Position numbers and translations under genes: made by a program. This document shows, piece by piece, positions 37,898 to 45,836 of a DNA stretch of 64,000 nt (the first letter of the stretch is position 1; the number at the start of each line of letters is the position of its first letter). Origin of the DNA: Pedobacter sp. HDW13. Its GTDB lineage: Bacteria > Bacteroidota > Bacteroidia > Sphingobacteriales > Sphingobacteriaceae. The stretch spans positions 3,472,001-3,536,000 of the forward strand of contig NZ_CP049868.1 of the NCBI RefSeq assembly GCF_011303555.1, read 5' to 3'. Under the pieces are notes generated by a model. That model was given only the letters and a program-made list of their open reading frames with translations. It searched no databases and was not told the DNA's origin.

Positions 37898-38612
37898 TAC
37901 GCATTTTCATTTAGACCTTTGCCCGGATGTTACGAAAATGGTCGCACAGATTGAGCGTGAAAAAATTTACACCATTGCAGTCACGAACTTGCCAGATCTA
38001 TTTCTCTATACCAAGAATTTTGTAAGGAATACCAAATACATTCGGCCTTCATTAGGATTTCATCCAGAACTGGCGGCAAGTCACATAGGTCAGTTGGGCA
38101 AATTCATTGCTCTTGCCAGAGAAGCAAAGTATATTGGAGAAATTGGACTTGATAATTTCAAAAAGCAATCAGATGATTATCAGAGTCAGAAGAAAATATT
38201 CAAGGCCATTCTAGAATGTTGTGCGATGCATGGAGGAAAAGTTCTCAGTATTCATTCGCGCCGTGCAGAAGCAGAGGTGATTGCTATGGTTGGAAAGAAT
38301 TATCCCGGTAGCCCTATCTTGCATTGGTATTCAGGTTCAATAAAAAATCTGGAACAAGCTTTAGATAGTGGATTCCTTTTTTCAATTAACTATGCTATGA
38401 CGCAATCCACGAATGGAAAAGCAATTATAAAGGCTCTTCCATTAGCACATATCTTACTCGAGAGTGATGGACCTTTTACGCGTCTACGAGATGAGGAAGG
38501 TTGGCCAGGTCATGCTAAAGCTGTCGTTGAACAGATCGCCAGTATCAAAGGGCTCTCTGTTTCAGAAGTCTCTACTAACCTCATAATAAATTTTAAAAAA
38601 CTGGTTTCTTAG
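37884..38612 (+). CDS. qatD: QatD: TatD-like metal-dependent DNase
   Basis: 242 residues. The TatD/amidohydrolase metal ligands are visible: DTHFHLD (HxH), GEIGLD (Glu), LSIHSRRAE (His), ILHWYSGS (His) and LESDGPF (Asp). It is a little shorter than housekeeping TatD. In Qat it is the putative nuclease effector. It starts inside qatC (14-base overlap) and ends the operon, followed by a hairpin terminator at 38705-38741. Confidence 0.9.
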   Translation: MNLHDTHFHLDLCPDVTKMVAQIEREKIYTIAVTNLPDLFLYTKNFVRNTKYIRPSLGFHPELAASHIGQLGKFIALAREAKYIGEIGLDNFKKQSDDYQSQKKIFKAILECCAMHGGKVLSIHSRRAEAEVIAMVGKNYPGSPILHWYSGSIKNLEQALDSGFLFSINYAMTQSTNGKAIIKALPLAHILLESDGPFTRLRDEEGWPGHAKAVVEQIASIKGLSVSEVSTNLIINFKKLVS

Positions 38613-38704
38613 TAAGTTGGGAAAGATCAAGACAATCAGTGATAAAAAAAATAGGCCGTGAGATATTTTAATTACAATAATTATTCACGATTGATAAGCA
38701 AAGA

Positions 38705-38741
38705 CTCTAGTAGGGTATTTAACAAATAACCTACTAGGTAT
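38705..38741. terminator. Terminator-like hairpin between qatD and the convergent ImmA-like gene
   Basis: Arms ctagtaggg-type and acctactag with an AT loop, placed between convergent genes. A similar sequence occurs at 33354-33390, so the two may also be repeat units at the ends of the qat cassette. Confidence 0.6.
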
Positions 38742-38744
38742 TAT

Positions 38745-39584
38745 TTAATACCATAGCATAGTTAGCACCATGCCTTGCTTTTTTGCATAAATACAAAATT
38801 CTTTAAGCCGGAAAGTATTGGGCTCGTGGTCGGTGTAGTTGAACCAGTCTTCAGCGTATAGATCATTCTGAGGAACTGTATACTCGGTGCCGTTTTTATA
38901 GAACTCTGCTGTTACAGACACACCTGGGATTGATCCTTTCACGGATTTTAAATATTTGAATTCAAAATCATCACTTTCCCATCGCCAGCTGATCTTACCT
39001 TTTTTACTACAAATTACCATTAATGGTACTTGCTCACTATGTACATAACGCAATAAAAATGCTGTTGCACTGACATTATATTTTTGAGTTAGTGAATTAA
39101 TAAGTTCTGGGCCAAATGGTTTACGATTACAATCTGCCTTAAATCTATTCTCTGGCATTAGCAAGCAACTGGCAAAGTAGTCAGCCTCTTTTTCAATAAT
39201 GTTTTCCGACTGAAAGTTTGTATAGGAAGGATGAGAAGGTGTTAGACCTGCTTCTAATGCAATACGATGTTCATCAATAAAATAGTGCCCCAATTCATGG
39301 GCAAAAGTAAATCTTGACCTTGTGCTATTTTGAAGCGATTTATCAAGGTTCATATAAATGTGAAAATCGCCTGCAATGTGCTCAAGCATTCCGTCGAAAT
39401 AATCCTCGTAATTTCCATAGTTAAATGTAAGGCCACTTGCTTTTGCTATTTGCTCTGGTAATATTGGTAGATCTGGACAATATAGATCAGCAACACCACG
39501 TGCCAAGGCAGAAAGAACACGCTTCCTGGGGATTTTTAATTGTGTTAAGGAAGGATTATTTGTTTTTCGACTTGTTCCTGTCAT
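38745..39584 (-). CDS. ImmA/IrrE-family zinc peptidase
   Basis: 279 residues. The zinc site is HELGHYF (His96, Glu97, His100), with a third ligand likely in ENIIEKEADYFAS, the standard ImmA/IrrE layout. The C-terminal part (about 170-279) is beta-rich and may sense a signal. Relatives cleave repressors or anti-sigma factors upon stress; CapP in CBASS is one example. Here the gene is third in an operon after a sigma-like factor and a 115-residue protein, which it overlaps by 29 bp. It probably acts on one of these, by inference. Confidence 0.88.
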   Translation of the reverse strand: MTGTSRKTNNPSLTQLKIPRKRVLSALARGVADLYCPDLPILPEQIAKASGLTFNYGNYEDYFDGMLEHIAGDFHIYMNLDKSLQNSTRSRFTFAHELGHYFIDEHRIALEAGLTPSHPSYTNFQSENIIEKEADYFASCLLMPENRFKADCNRKPFGPELINSLTQKYNVSATAFLLRYVHSEQVPLMVICSKKGKISWRWESDDFEFKYLKSVKGSIPGVSVTAEFYKNGTEYTVPQNDLYAEDWFNYTDHEPNTFRLKEFCIYAKKQGMVLTMLWY

Positions 39585-39903
39585 CTAACATTTTTTGTTT
39601 AATTGCATCTGTTGGAGCCTTTCCCTCACGAGCTGCTTGAGCCATATTTTGGGAAACTTCTTCATCAACAGGTGGAGTTATTGTCCAGTTCTTCTCAATT
39701 CTACCCCTTTTCAGAATGTCATCGGCTGAAGGAACCTTAGAAACAGCATTTCTAATCTCCTTTTTATGGCAGTCCTCAAAATGTTCAATTTCCTCATCAG
39801 ACAATGGAAACAAATGTCCGTTACCTCTGAGAGATTTGATTAATCTTTGCTCAAACTCAGAAAGGTTATCTAAATTCCCTGGAACTAATTTAAGATCAGT
39901 CAT
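39556..39903 (-). CDS. Small protein between sigma factor and ImmA-like peptidase
   Basis: 115 residues, charged, no membrane helix or signal. It contains LSDEEIEHFEDCHKKEI and a helical, Lys-rich end (KMLDDRNKSKNK). The start overlaps the sigma gene stop (ATGA) and the 3' end overlaps the peptidase gene, so expression is coupled at both ends. I know no family. Position suggests a cytosolic anti-sigma or an adaptor that the peptidase cleaves; this is a hypothesis. Confidence 0.7.
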   Translation of the reverse strand: MTDLKLVPGNLDNLSEFEQRLIKSLRGNGHLFPLSDEEIEHFEDCHKKEIRNAVSKVPSADDILKRGRIEKNWTITPPVDEEVSQNMAQAAREGKAPTDAIKQKMLDDRNKSKNK

Positions 39904-40586
39904 TTCTTAACTTTGATTTTTGATTGTAGATAATTTACTTGTTGCAATAATTTTTCCAGAGCCCGCTTCTTGATCTGTCGTCGGTTTGGCTCTTTGATAT
40001 TAAAAATAGTGTTTATTCTCTCAATTACATTAGAAGGTATATTTTTTCCGTCTTCGCTATACTGGTAACACATTAATAAAATACCTCTTTCCTTATCACT
40101 TAACGTCGCAAGGGCCTCATTTAATATCTCCTTCTCATAGCATTCTATAATAAGAGGTTCTTCGTGATCGATTTCTGATTCCAAAACCATGATATCTTCC
40201 ATAATGTCAAGGTTCGAGCCGGCCTTGATCTTCCGCAGTTCAATAAATAGTTCGTTGTTTGCTATGCCGTAGAGCCATCTTTTTACATCATTATCCACTT
40301 TTTTGGGATCTCTATTGTCTGATTTAAACTGAGAGGCCTTGAAATATGCGTTGCAAAGTGCATTATTAAAAATAACTTCTGCCAAGCCGTCATATAAATC
40401 TTTGTAATGGTAACAAGCCTTTTCACAGACTACCATAAATGCGGAAGAAAATTTCTCATAAAATATATTAAATGCAAGTTCTGCGGTGGCTGGTTCATCC
40501 TCGTTCATCCCCATATATTCCAAAAGCGTAATTGTTGATTCCTTACGCAGATCGTCCAGAGAAACAAATGAAGAAGCGTCATCCAT
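39900..40586 (-). CDS. Sigma-70/ECF-like RNA polymerase sigma factor
   Basis: 228 residues. Region 2-like motif DVKRWLYGIANNELFIELRK, an acidic linker, then region 4-like helices LATLSDKERGILLMCYQY and NRRQIKKRALEKLLQQV. It is somewhat longer than typical ECF factors and has an N-terminal helical extension. It is the first gene of a three-gene minus-strand operon and is divergent from the CBASS operon across about 85 bp. It may drive the CBASS or its own promoter; this is untested. Confidence 0.75.
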   Translation of the reverse strand: MDDASSFVSLDDLRKESTITLLEYMGMNEDEPATAELAFNIFYEKFSSAFMVVCEKACYHYKDLYDGLAEVIFNNALCNAYFKASQFKSDNRDPKKVDNDVKRWLYGIANNELFIELRKIKAGSNLDIMEDIMVLESEIDHEEPLIIECYEKEILNEALATLSDKERGILLMCYQYSEDGKNIPSNVIERINTIFNIKEPNRRQIKKRALEKLLQQVNYLQSKIKVKK

Positions 40587-40616
40587 ACAGTGTTTTCAGT
40601 TTAGTATATGATATTC

Positions 40617-40647
40617 CGTGACAAGATACGGCTTTGTCACGTTTTTT
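40617..40647 (+). promoter_or_regulatory. Hairpin with T-run upstream of CBASS operon (attenuator or operator)
   Basis: Arms cgtgacaa (40617-40624) and ttgtcacg (40634-40641), followed by six T. It lies in the divergent gap, 26 bp before the effector start. It fits an intrinsic terminator reading into the CBASS operon, or a dimer operator between the two divergent transcripts. Confidence 0.5.
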
Positions 40648-40672
40648 CATATACCTATACAAAAGAGAGATT

Positions 40673-41509
40673 ATGACTTTATACTACATTATTACATTTC
40701 TGTTTCTCGGAGTATTCATATTCTTCGGCGATAGCTGGATACCCAATAAGCAGGTGAATGATACATTACATGAATTAGCCATAGGAGCGTTTGGCGCTTT
40801 GTTAGGTATGGCCATTAACACCATCATCAATTTAAGAAGCAAGCTATGGGTTTGCTTTCTTGCAGCCACAATTTATAGGAACCAGCACATTAGGGTTTCT
40901 GCCGCTTATATTTTTAAAATTAATATTGACGGTAAGTGTCTGCTCGTAAAAGGGCGCAACATAGACCAATTACAGCCGGTAGGTGGGGTCTACAAAAGGT
41001 TGCCGGATTCATCGAGATTGTTTCAGGACTTAGAAATTTTAGATGATAAATGTATCCCTATATGCGATACCACACGTCAGGATCTTAGAATACGTGTAAA
41101 AGGGAAGTACCTGCATAAATTTTTGCAATGGTTTGACTCCAATCAAGATAGGGAAATATCACATTGGCGGGAGTTCTGTGAGGAATTGATAAGAACACAT
41201 ATTCTGGATAGCAATGTGTTTCCACTTATCAATTATAAGTTCCTGCATAGGAATCCGCTCTATATACACTACTCGGCATTTTATGAGTGTCCCGAAATAT
41301 TAATCCATGAAGTGTATGAGTTACTGCCTACCGAGTCACAAGTAACATCACTGAGGCACTTGTTGCAGACAGAGCAACTTGGCTCCAAATTTAGGTGGGT
41401 AACAGAAGATGCAATCAAGAGACTGGGTTATTTACCAGACAACACTAAACCATTTGCAATCGCAGAACATACTATTTCACTATTTGATAAAGAATTTAAA
41501 ATAAAATAA
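40673..41509 (+). CDS. CBASS effector: TM-NUDIX (Cap16-like)
   Basis: 278 residues from ATG 40673, which has aaaagagaga before it; the longer TTG start at 40634 is unlikely. Two membrane helices lie at about 1-17 and 30-50. The rest matches the SMODS-associated NUDIX domain: SAAYIFKINIDGKCLLVKGR and QPVGGVYKRLPDS. In CBASS such proteins bind the cyclic nucleotide and damage the inner membrane. It directly precedes the CD-NTase (1 bp gap). The canonical NUDIX box Glu cluster is not obvious, so binding rather than hydrolysis is likely. Confidence 0.85.
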   Translation: MTLYYIITFLFLGVFIFFGDSWIPNKQVNDTLHELAIGAFGALLGMAINTIINLRSKLWVCFLAATIYRNQHIRVSAAYIFKINIDGKCLLVKGRNIDQLQPVGGVYKRLPDSSRLFQDLEILDDKCIPICDTTRQDLRIRVKGKYLHKFLQWFDSNQDREISHWREFCEELIRTHILDSNVFPLINYKFLHRNPLYIHYSAFYECPEILIHEVYELLPTESQVTSLRHLLQTEQLGSKFRWVTEDAIKRLGYLPDNTKPFAIAEHTISLFDKEFKIK

Positions 41510-41510
41510 T

Positions 41511-42659
41511 ATGAACCACATGTATATACCACAGACATTTAATCAACAGCTTGATGATTTACTAAACCGTATCGCGGAAAAGCTGCAACTTGATGATTCC
41601 AGGCGAGCATCAGCAGAACGAAGCTATAACGCAGTTTCCGAATGGATAGAAGGTGATCTTGGCTTTTTTAAGAACGTTCCATTTGATATTTATGCACAAG
41701 GTTCCTATCGTATCGGCACCAATGTAAAACCTTTGCAAGGCGATGAATTCGATTTGGACATTGTTATTCACATGACAATACCGTATGAGGGATTAGACCC
41801 TGTGGAAGTCTTAAATCAACTAGAAAGAAGATTAAGGGAACATGGACAGTACAAAACAATGCTTAAAAGAAAAAACAGGTGTATCAGAATAGTTTACGCT
41901 AACCTGTTTCATATCGATATTCTTCCCGGTTTTCAGGAGTCGGCCCTTGATGTAAATAGAATTGTTGTACCTGATCGCTCATTAAAAGACTGGACACCCA
42001 GCAATCCGAAGGGATATGCAGAATGGTTCAAATCAAAATACATTAGGGAAGAATTGATGCTATTGGAAAAGTCTTTACGTGCTGAAGACCTGCCAAATCA
42101 GGTTCCGTATCACTTAATGCAACCTCTGCAGCGTGCCGTTCAGCTTATAAAACGGTATAGGGATATTTATTTTAAGGACAATCCGGATTCCGCAACTTCA
42201 AGTATCATCCTTACCACCATAGCAGGAATGTTCTACAACGGTGCGCAATCTGAATATGAAGCCATCAAAGGTATTATAAACAGAGCCTATGACAATTTAA
42301 GCATGCTGAATGGAAAAGTGCTACATATCGTTAACCCAGCAAACACCAATGAGGTTTTTTCAGACAAATGGATAAACGAACCTCACTTATATAGAAGCTT
42401 TATTCAGTTTATTATCGATTTTAAAGAACAGTGGGATAAAATAGAGGGTGCCAGAGGAATACATAATATCATAGGCGTATTCAAGGAAATGTTTGGTGAA
42501 AATACAAGTTCCAACTCGCTGATTGAGCAGTCCGATTACATTCAGAAAGCAAGAAATAGCGATCAACTCGGCGTATCGAGGCAGAGTGGTTTGTTAACAG
42601 GCATTGTACCTTCTTCGACTACCGTTATACCTAACAATTTTTACGGTAGTAAGTATTAG
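41511..42659 (+). CDS. CD-NTase (SMODS nucleotidyltransferase) of CBASS
   Basis: 382 residues. The catalytic core reads AQGSYRIGTNV (Gly64-Ser65) and EFDLDIVIHM (Asp81, Asp83), with the third acid in FHIDILPGF (Asp136). The helical C-terminal domain follows. On phage infection it makes a cyclic oligonucleotide that activates the NUDIX effector. The C-terminus reads PNNFYGSKY; it does not end in Gly as E2/Cap2 targets often do, but one extra G at 42645 would give FYG then stop. It sits between the effector and E2 genes. Confidence 0.92.
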   Translation: MNHMYIPQTFNQQLDDLLNRIAEKLQLDDSRRASAERSYNAVSEWIEGDLGFFKNVPFDIYAQGSYRIGTNVKPLQGDEFDLDIVIHMTIPYEGLDPVEVLNQLERRLREHGQYKTMLKRKNRCIRIVYANLFHIDILPGFQESALDVNRIVVPDRSLKDWTPSNPKGYAEWFKSKYIREELMLLEKSLRAEDLPNQVPYHLMQPLQRAVQLIKRYRDIYFKDNPDSATSSIILTTIAGMFYNGAQSEYEAIKGIINRAYDNLSMLNGKVLHIVNPANTNEVFSDKWINEPHLYRSFIQFIIDFKEQWDKIEGARGIHNIIGVFKEMFGENTSSNSLIEQSDYIQKARNSDQLGVSRQSGLLTGIVPSSTTVIPNNFYGSKY

Positions 42660-42663
42660 GGAT

Positions 42664-43056
42664 ATGAAAAAATTAACGCCAATGCAGCAGTATTTGGATT
42701 TTAAACAGAATCTTCCTGATTGGTATGCTCAGTATCAACCAAATGGATTTACCGCTAAAGCAGTCATTAAGCCAACACCGTTGAGTGACAGCTATAACAT
42801 TAGAATTAAGTATATACAGGAGTGCCCGCCTGTTATTACCGTGCTTAATAATCAGTTAAAGCCAAGAGAACCAAATGGTAAGATTAAACATACCTATGCG
42901 GATGGTTCATTGTGCTTATATTATCCTAAAGCAAGAGAATGGACTCCACAGGATTTTATCTCTGAAACGATTGTCCCTTGGATTTCGGTATGGTTATATT
43001 ACTACGAGATATGGTTTGCTACCGGGCGATGGCTTGGTGGTGGAATTGAACATTAA
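42664..43056 (+). CDS. E2-like CBASS ancillary protein (short type II)
   Basis: 130 residues from ATG 42664; the longer TTG start at 42604 would overlap the CD-NTase gene. It has an E2-type core with the candidate catalytic Cys84 in YADGSLCLYYP, then WISVWLYYYEIWFATGRWLGGGIEH. No E1 or JAB protease domain is attached or encoded next to it, which defines the short type II CBASS layout, where the E2 alone primes the CD-NTase. It starts 4 bp after the CD-NTase stop. Confidence 0.85.
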   Translation: MKKLTPMQQYLDFKQNLPDWYAQYQPNGFTAKAVIKPTPLSDSYNIRIKYIQECPPVITVLNNQLKPREPNGKIKHTYADGSLCLYYPKAREWTPQDFISETIVPWISVWLYYYEIWFATGRWLGGGIEH

Positions 43057-43067
43057 AAAATAAATTT

Positions 43068-43400
43068 ATGGCTATAATTATTAAAACAAGTGCACCAGCT
43101 GATTTATTAGCTGCCATCAAAAAAGAAATTGACGAAGAGAAAATTGAAACCTGGTCCTATGACGCGGACGGCGATTTTACACATACACCTGAACAATGGA
43201 AATATGACGCCTGGTTACGTCCTAAGATATATGTTGGTGAATTAAGGTTTGGGATTTTAAAAAACAAAGACATCAATATGAGTACTGTAATTTATGGGGT
43301 CTATCATGGGCGATTTATAGAAATGTTGTTAAGTCACTTCGATAACAAATTCACTAATGCCCAAGCTACTGCGCATAAAACTGAACCAGATAATTTCTAA
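43068..43400 (+). CDS. Conserved small CBASS-associated protein, function unknown
   Basis: 110 residues, soluble, start ATG 43068, 11 bp after the E2-like gene. It contains IETWSYDADGDFTHTPEQW, WLRPKIYVGELRFGI and YGVYHGRFIEMLLSHF, a compact alpha/beta composition. I believe similar small proteins recur at the end of E2-only CBASS operons, but know no function. It could be a fourth component or a regulator. Confidence 0.75.
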   Translation: MAIIIKTSAPADLLAAIKKEIDEEKIETWSYDADGDFTHTPEQWKYDAWLRPKIYVGELRFGILKNKDINMSTVIYGVYHGRFIEMLLSHFDNKFTNAQATAHKTEPDNF

Positions 43401-43741
43401 GGCATTTGTTTTTTGAATGATAGGATAGATAGCCGATTTACCAAATGTGACTATTTAAGAAGTAATCGGAAAAGTACATCAGTATTTTAATGTCCAAAAG
43501 AAGTGTATTAAATTAAGGGTTATTATAACTATATGCTAACTATATGGTTCTTTAGGATACTCAAAATGAATCTGTAGAGCAAGGTTGTTCTAAATCGGTA
43601 GGTAGAATGGCTAAGTTAAATTTATTCAATGGATAGACAATATTCTTATCCTTAGCTTGTTCTCACGTGAGATCAGTCAACTTATGACTACTTTCCCTTA
43701 AAGTTGTCATAATCAAACGTTTTAATGATAAACGTTTGATT
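43401..43741. other. Intergenic region before recombinase
   Basis: About 340 bp without a gene. The last 40 bp hold the left arm and loop of a perfect 20-bp inverted repeat that runs into the recombinase start. Nothing else stands out. Confidence 0.4.
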
Positions 43742-43750
43742 ATGACAACT
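43702..43750. repeat. Perfect 20-bp inverted repeat spanning recombinase start codon
   Basis: The left arm 43702-43721 (agttgtcataatcaaacgtt) is the exact reverse complement of 43731-43750, with a 9-nt loop (ttaatgata). The recombinase ATG (43742) is inside the right arm. It can hide the start codon in an mRNA hairpin or act as a protein-binding or crossover site. Confidence 0.8.
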
Positions 43751-45392
43751 GCTATTTTATACATCAGAGTAAGCACTGATGAACAAGCCATAAAAGGCTA
43801 TTCGTTGCATGTTCAAGAAGAACGGCTGCAACGGTTTTGTTTTGCTAATAACATTGTTGTACTAAAGGTGGTAAAGGAAGACCATTCAGCTAGGACATTT
43901 GATAGACCGGCTTGGAAAAATTTTATTAAGGAAATAAAGAGACCTAAAAAAATATGCCCTGATCTAATTCTTTTTACCAAATGGGATAGATTTAGCAGGA
44001 ACATTGCAGATAGTTATTATATGATCCGGTTACTTAAAGATCTACAAATCGAACCTCAGGCCATCGAGCAGCCTCTCGATCTTTCCGTACCTGAAAACAA
44101 AATTCTGTTAGCTGTTTATATAGCGACATCAGAGGTTGAAAATGACAGGCGATCACTAAATGTAAAACAGGGTATAAACAAAGCCAGGCAGGAAGGGCGA
44201 TGGACGTCTAATGTACCCTTAGGATATTCTTTCCAGTTAACGAAAAGCGGGGTAAAACTAATAGTCCCCAAAGAACCGGAAGCATCGTTAATAAGAAATG
44301 CATATCGAATTATCGTTTCAAATAACCATAGTGATATTCAATCTGTCTACAATGGATTGGTAAATTCAGGATTGAAATGTAGTAGAAGCCATTTTTGGCG
44401 AATAATAAGAAATCCCTTTTACAGCGGGAAAATAGTTGTCCCTAAATTTGAGGGGGACCAATTCCTATTTGGTAAAAGGAAATCATGAAGCAATTATACC
44501 AGAAATATTATTCAATAAAGTTCAGCGAATTTTGAATAGTGAGAAGCGAAAAACGATTGCTAGGCTCAAACCCGACGAGAAATTGCCGTTACGTGGATTG
44601 ATGCTATGTCCAAATTGTAAGGGAAGATTAACAGGTAGCAAGTCAAAGGGGAAAATATCTTATTACGCTTACTATCACTGCCATCATTGTTGTGCTTTCC
44701 GAGTTCGTGCGGACAAGGCTAATCATTTAGTCGAGAACGAATTAAATAAACTCGTAGCTGATGCGGCATATCAGAAGATATATTCAGATGTCCTAAGATA
44801 TGTTTGCAAAGAATTTTTTGAAGAACAGATTGTAACACAGAATAGGGCTGTTCAAAGTATCCATAAATTAATAGAACGGATTGTAAAAGCCAAAGAACTT
44901 TCCTTAAAGGGGGAAATAGAAAATGACGATTTTATTCTAATCAGGACGGATTGCGAAAAGAGGATTAACGGAATGGGACTAGAGCTACAACATTCTACGG
45001 TGCTAAAAGAACAAAATAAAGTGCAGCTGACAAGAAAGACACTACAGCTATCTCTACTAGGCATGATATGGAATCGGTACAATTCTATCAAAAAACGCGA
45101 GCTCCTTACTATGCTATTACAGACTAGCCCGGTTCTGCAGAAAGAGTTTAGGATTGATGATATTTTAAACAATCCAGCCAAATTTGTCTTTGGTTTAAAG
45201 GTAATTAACAAAGCAGCAGAGCCAAATGATATCTTCCCAAATAACCTTCCAGAACAAATGGCTAATGATATGGTTGATAAGATCCTGAAGCATGAATTAT
45301 GCATTGGTAATGATTTGTCAAGGGTAGAGGGGCAGGAAATACTTGATTTTATAGTGAAATTTGCACTTTTGGCCGCTGAGGATGTAAATTGA
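43742..45392 (+). pseudogene. Large serine recombinase, one frame break
   Basis: Two frames make one 549-residue large serine recombinase. The N-terminal part has the resolvase catalytic domain (LYIRVSTDEQAIKGYSLHVQ with the nucleophile Ser near residue 10, and KWDRFSRNIADSYYMI) and the recombinase DNA-binding domain ending near NPFYSGKIVV. The second part (44436-45392) has VKGNHEAIIPEILF, a zinc ribbon (LCPNCKGRLTG...YHCHHC) and a coiled coil. Here one base is extra: removing a G at 44452-44456 or a T at 44468-44470 restores the frame. It should integrate or excise the island. Confidence 0.85.
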
Positions 45393-45420
45393 AGGTGTTC
45401 GAATCCCCTAATGCTCTCGG
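45393..45420 (+). other. tRNA 3'-end-like fragment at island edge
   Basis: Directly after the recombinase stop, gtgttcgaatcccctaatgc followed by ctc resembles a T-arm plus acceptor strand. GTTCGAATCCC is identical to the T-arm of the tRNA-Ser at 45581-45665 in its sense reading, followed by a shared GCTCTC. No full tRNA is present. It may be an attachment-site remnant. Confidence 0.4.
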
Positions 45421-45538
45421 GGTTTTATGGTCTATTTTTAGAAAAACAGTATGATTTTTAGTATAAATCGTTAATACCCATAAAATAATGTTTATTTTGT
45501 TGTTTTGTAGATGGTTGATTATCGGTGCTATATAAAAA

Positions 45539-45570
45539 TAAAAGCGTGTGTTCTAAAAACACACGCTTTT
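45539..45570. terminator. Strong hairpin terminator below tRNA-Ser
   Basis: Arms aaaagcgtgtgtt and aacacacgctttt-like with a short loop, ending in T-runs on both strands. On the minus strand it follows the tRNA-Ser 3' end by about 11 bp; on the plus strand it can stop transcription from the recombinase. Confidence 0.85.
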
Positions 45571-45580
45571 GCATTTACTG

Positions 45581-45665
45581 CGGAGAGCGAGGGATTCGAA
45601 CCCCCGGACCTGTTACAGTCAACAGTTTTCAAGACTGCCGCATTCGACCACTCTGCCAGCTCTCC
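45581..45665 (-). tRNA. tRNA-Ser (anticodon UGA)
   Basis: On the minus strand the acceptor GGAGAGC pairs with GCTCTCC. A D-arm (GCAGAGTGGTCGAATGC) and an anticodon arm CAGTCTTGAAAACTG with anticodon TGA follow, then a long variable arm typical of tRNA-Ser and the T-arm GGGGGTTCGAATCCC. CCA is not encoded. It lies just beyond the defence island's right edge. Confidence 0.95.
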
Positions 45666-45836
45666 GCTGCAAAAGTACGAAGTTGAAGCAAATCTGCAAA
45701 CCTTTTATAATTTATTATTGATATTAATTTTTTATGTTCTGCTAATCATTTAGTTAGCTGCGATATTTTTTTTAAAAAAATGATTTAGAGGGCTAAAATG
45801 AGCTGTTTCGAGCAGGTTTTAACCGTAATTTTTATT

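Larger units (their letters stand above)
33300..45420. mobile_element. Defence island with serine recombinase beside tRNA-Ser
   Basis: The segment holds qatABCD, a sigma/small protein/ImmA operon, a CBASS operon and a large serine recombinase, with catabolic and housekeeping genes on both sides. The right end has a tRNA 3'-end-like fragment at 45393-45420, and an intact tRNA-Ser follows at 45581. The left edge is not precise; I found no clear matching direct repeat. Element status is inferred from content and the recombinase. Confidence 0.55.

Noticed and set aside
42604..42663. Longer TTG start for the E2-like protein
   Set aside because: It would overlap the CD-NTase gene by about 55 bp, while ATG 42664 lies right after its stop and gives a natural E2 N-terminus.
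45511..45753. 80-codon frame on the plus strand
   Set aside because: It crosses the terminator and the tRNA-Ser gene on the opposite strand, so it is a shadow.
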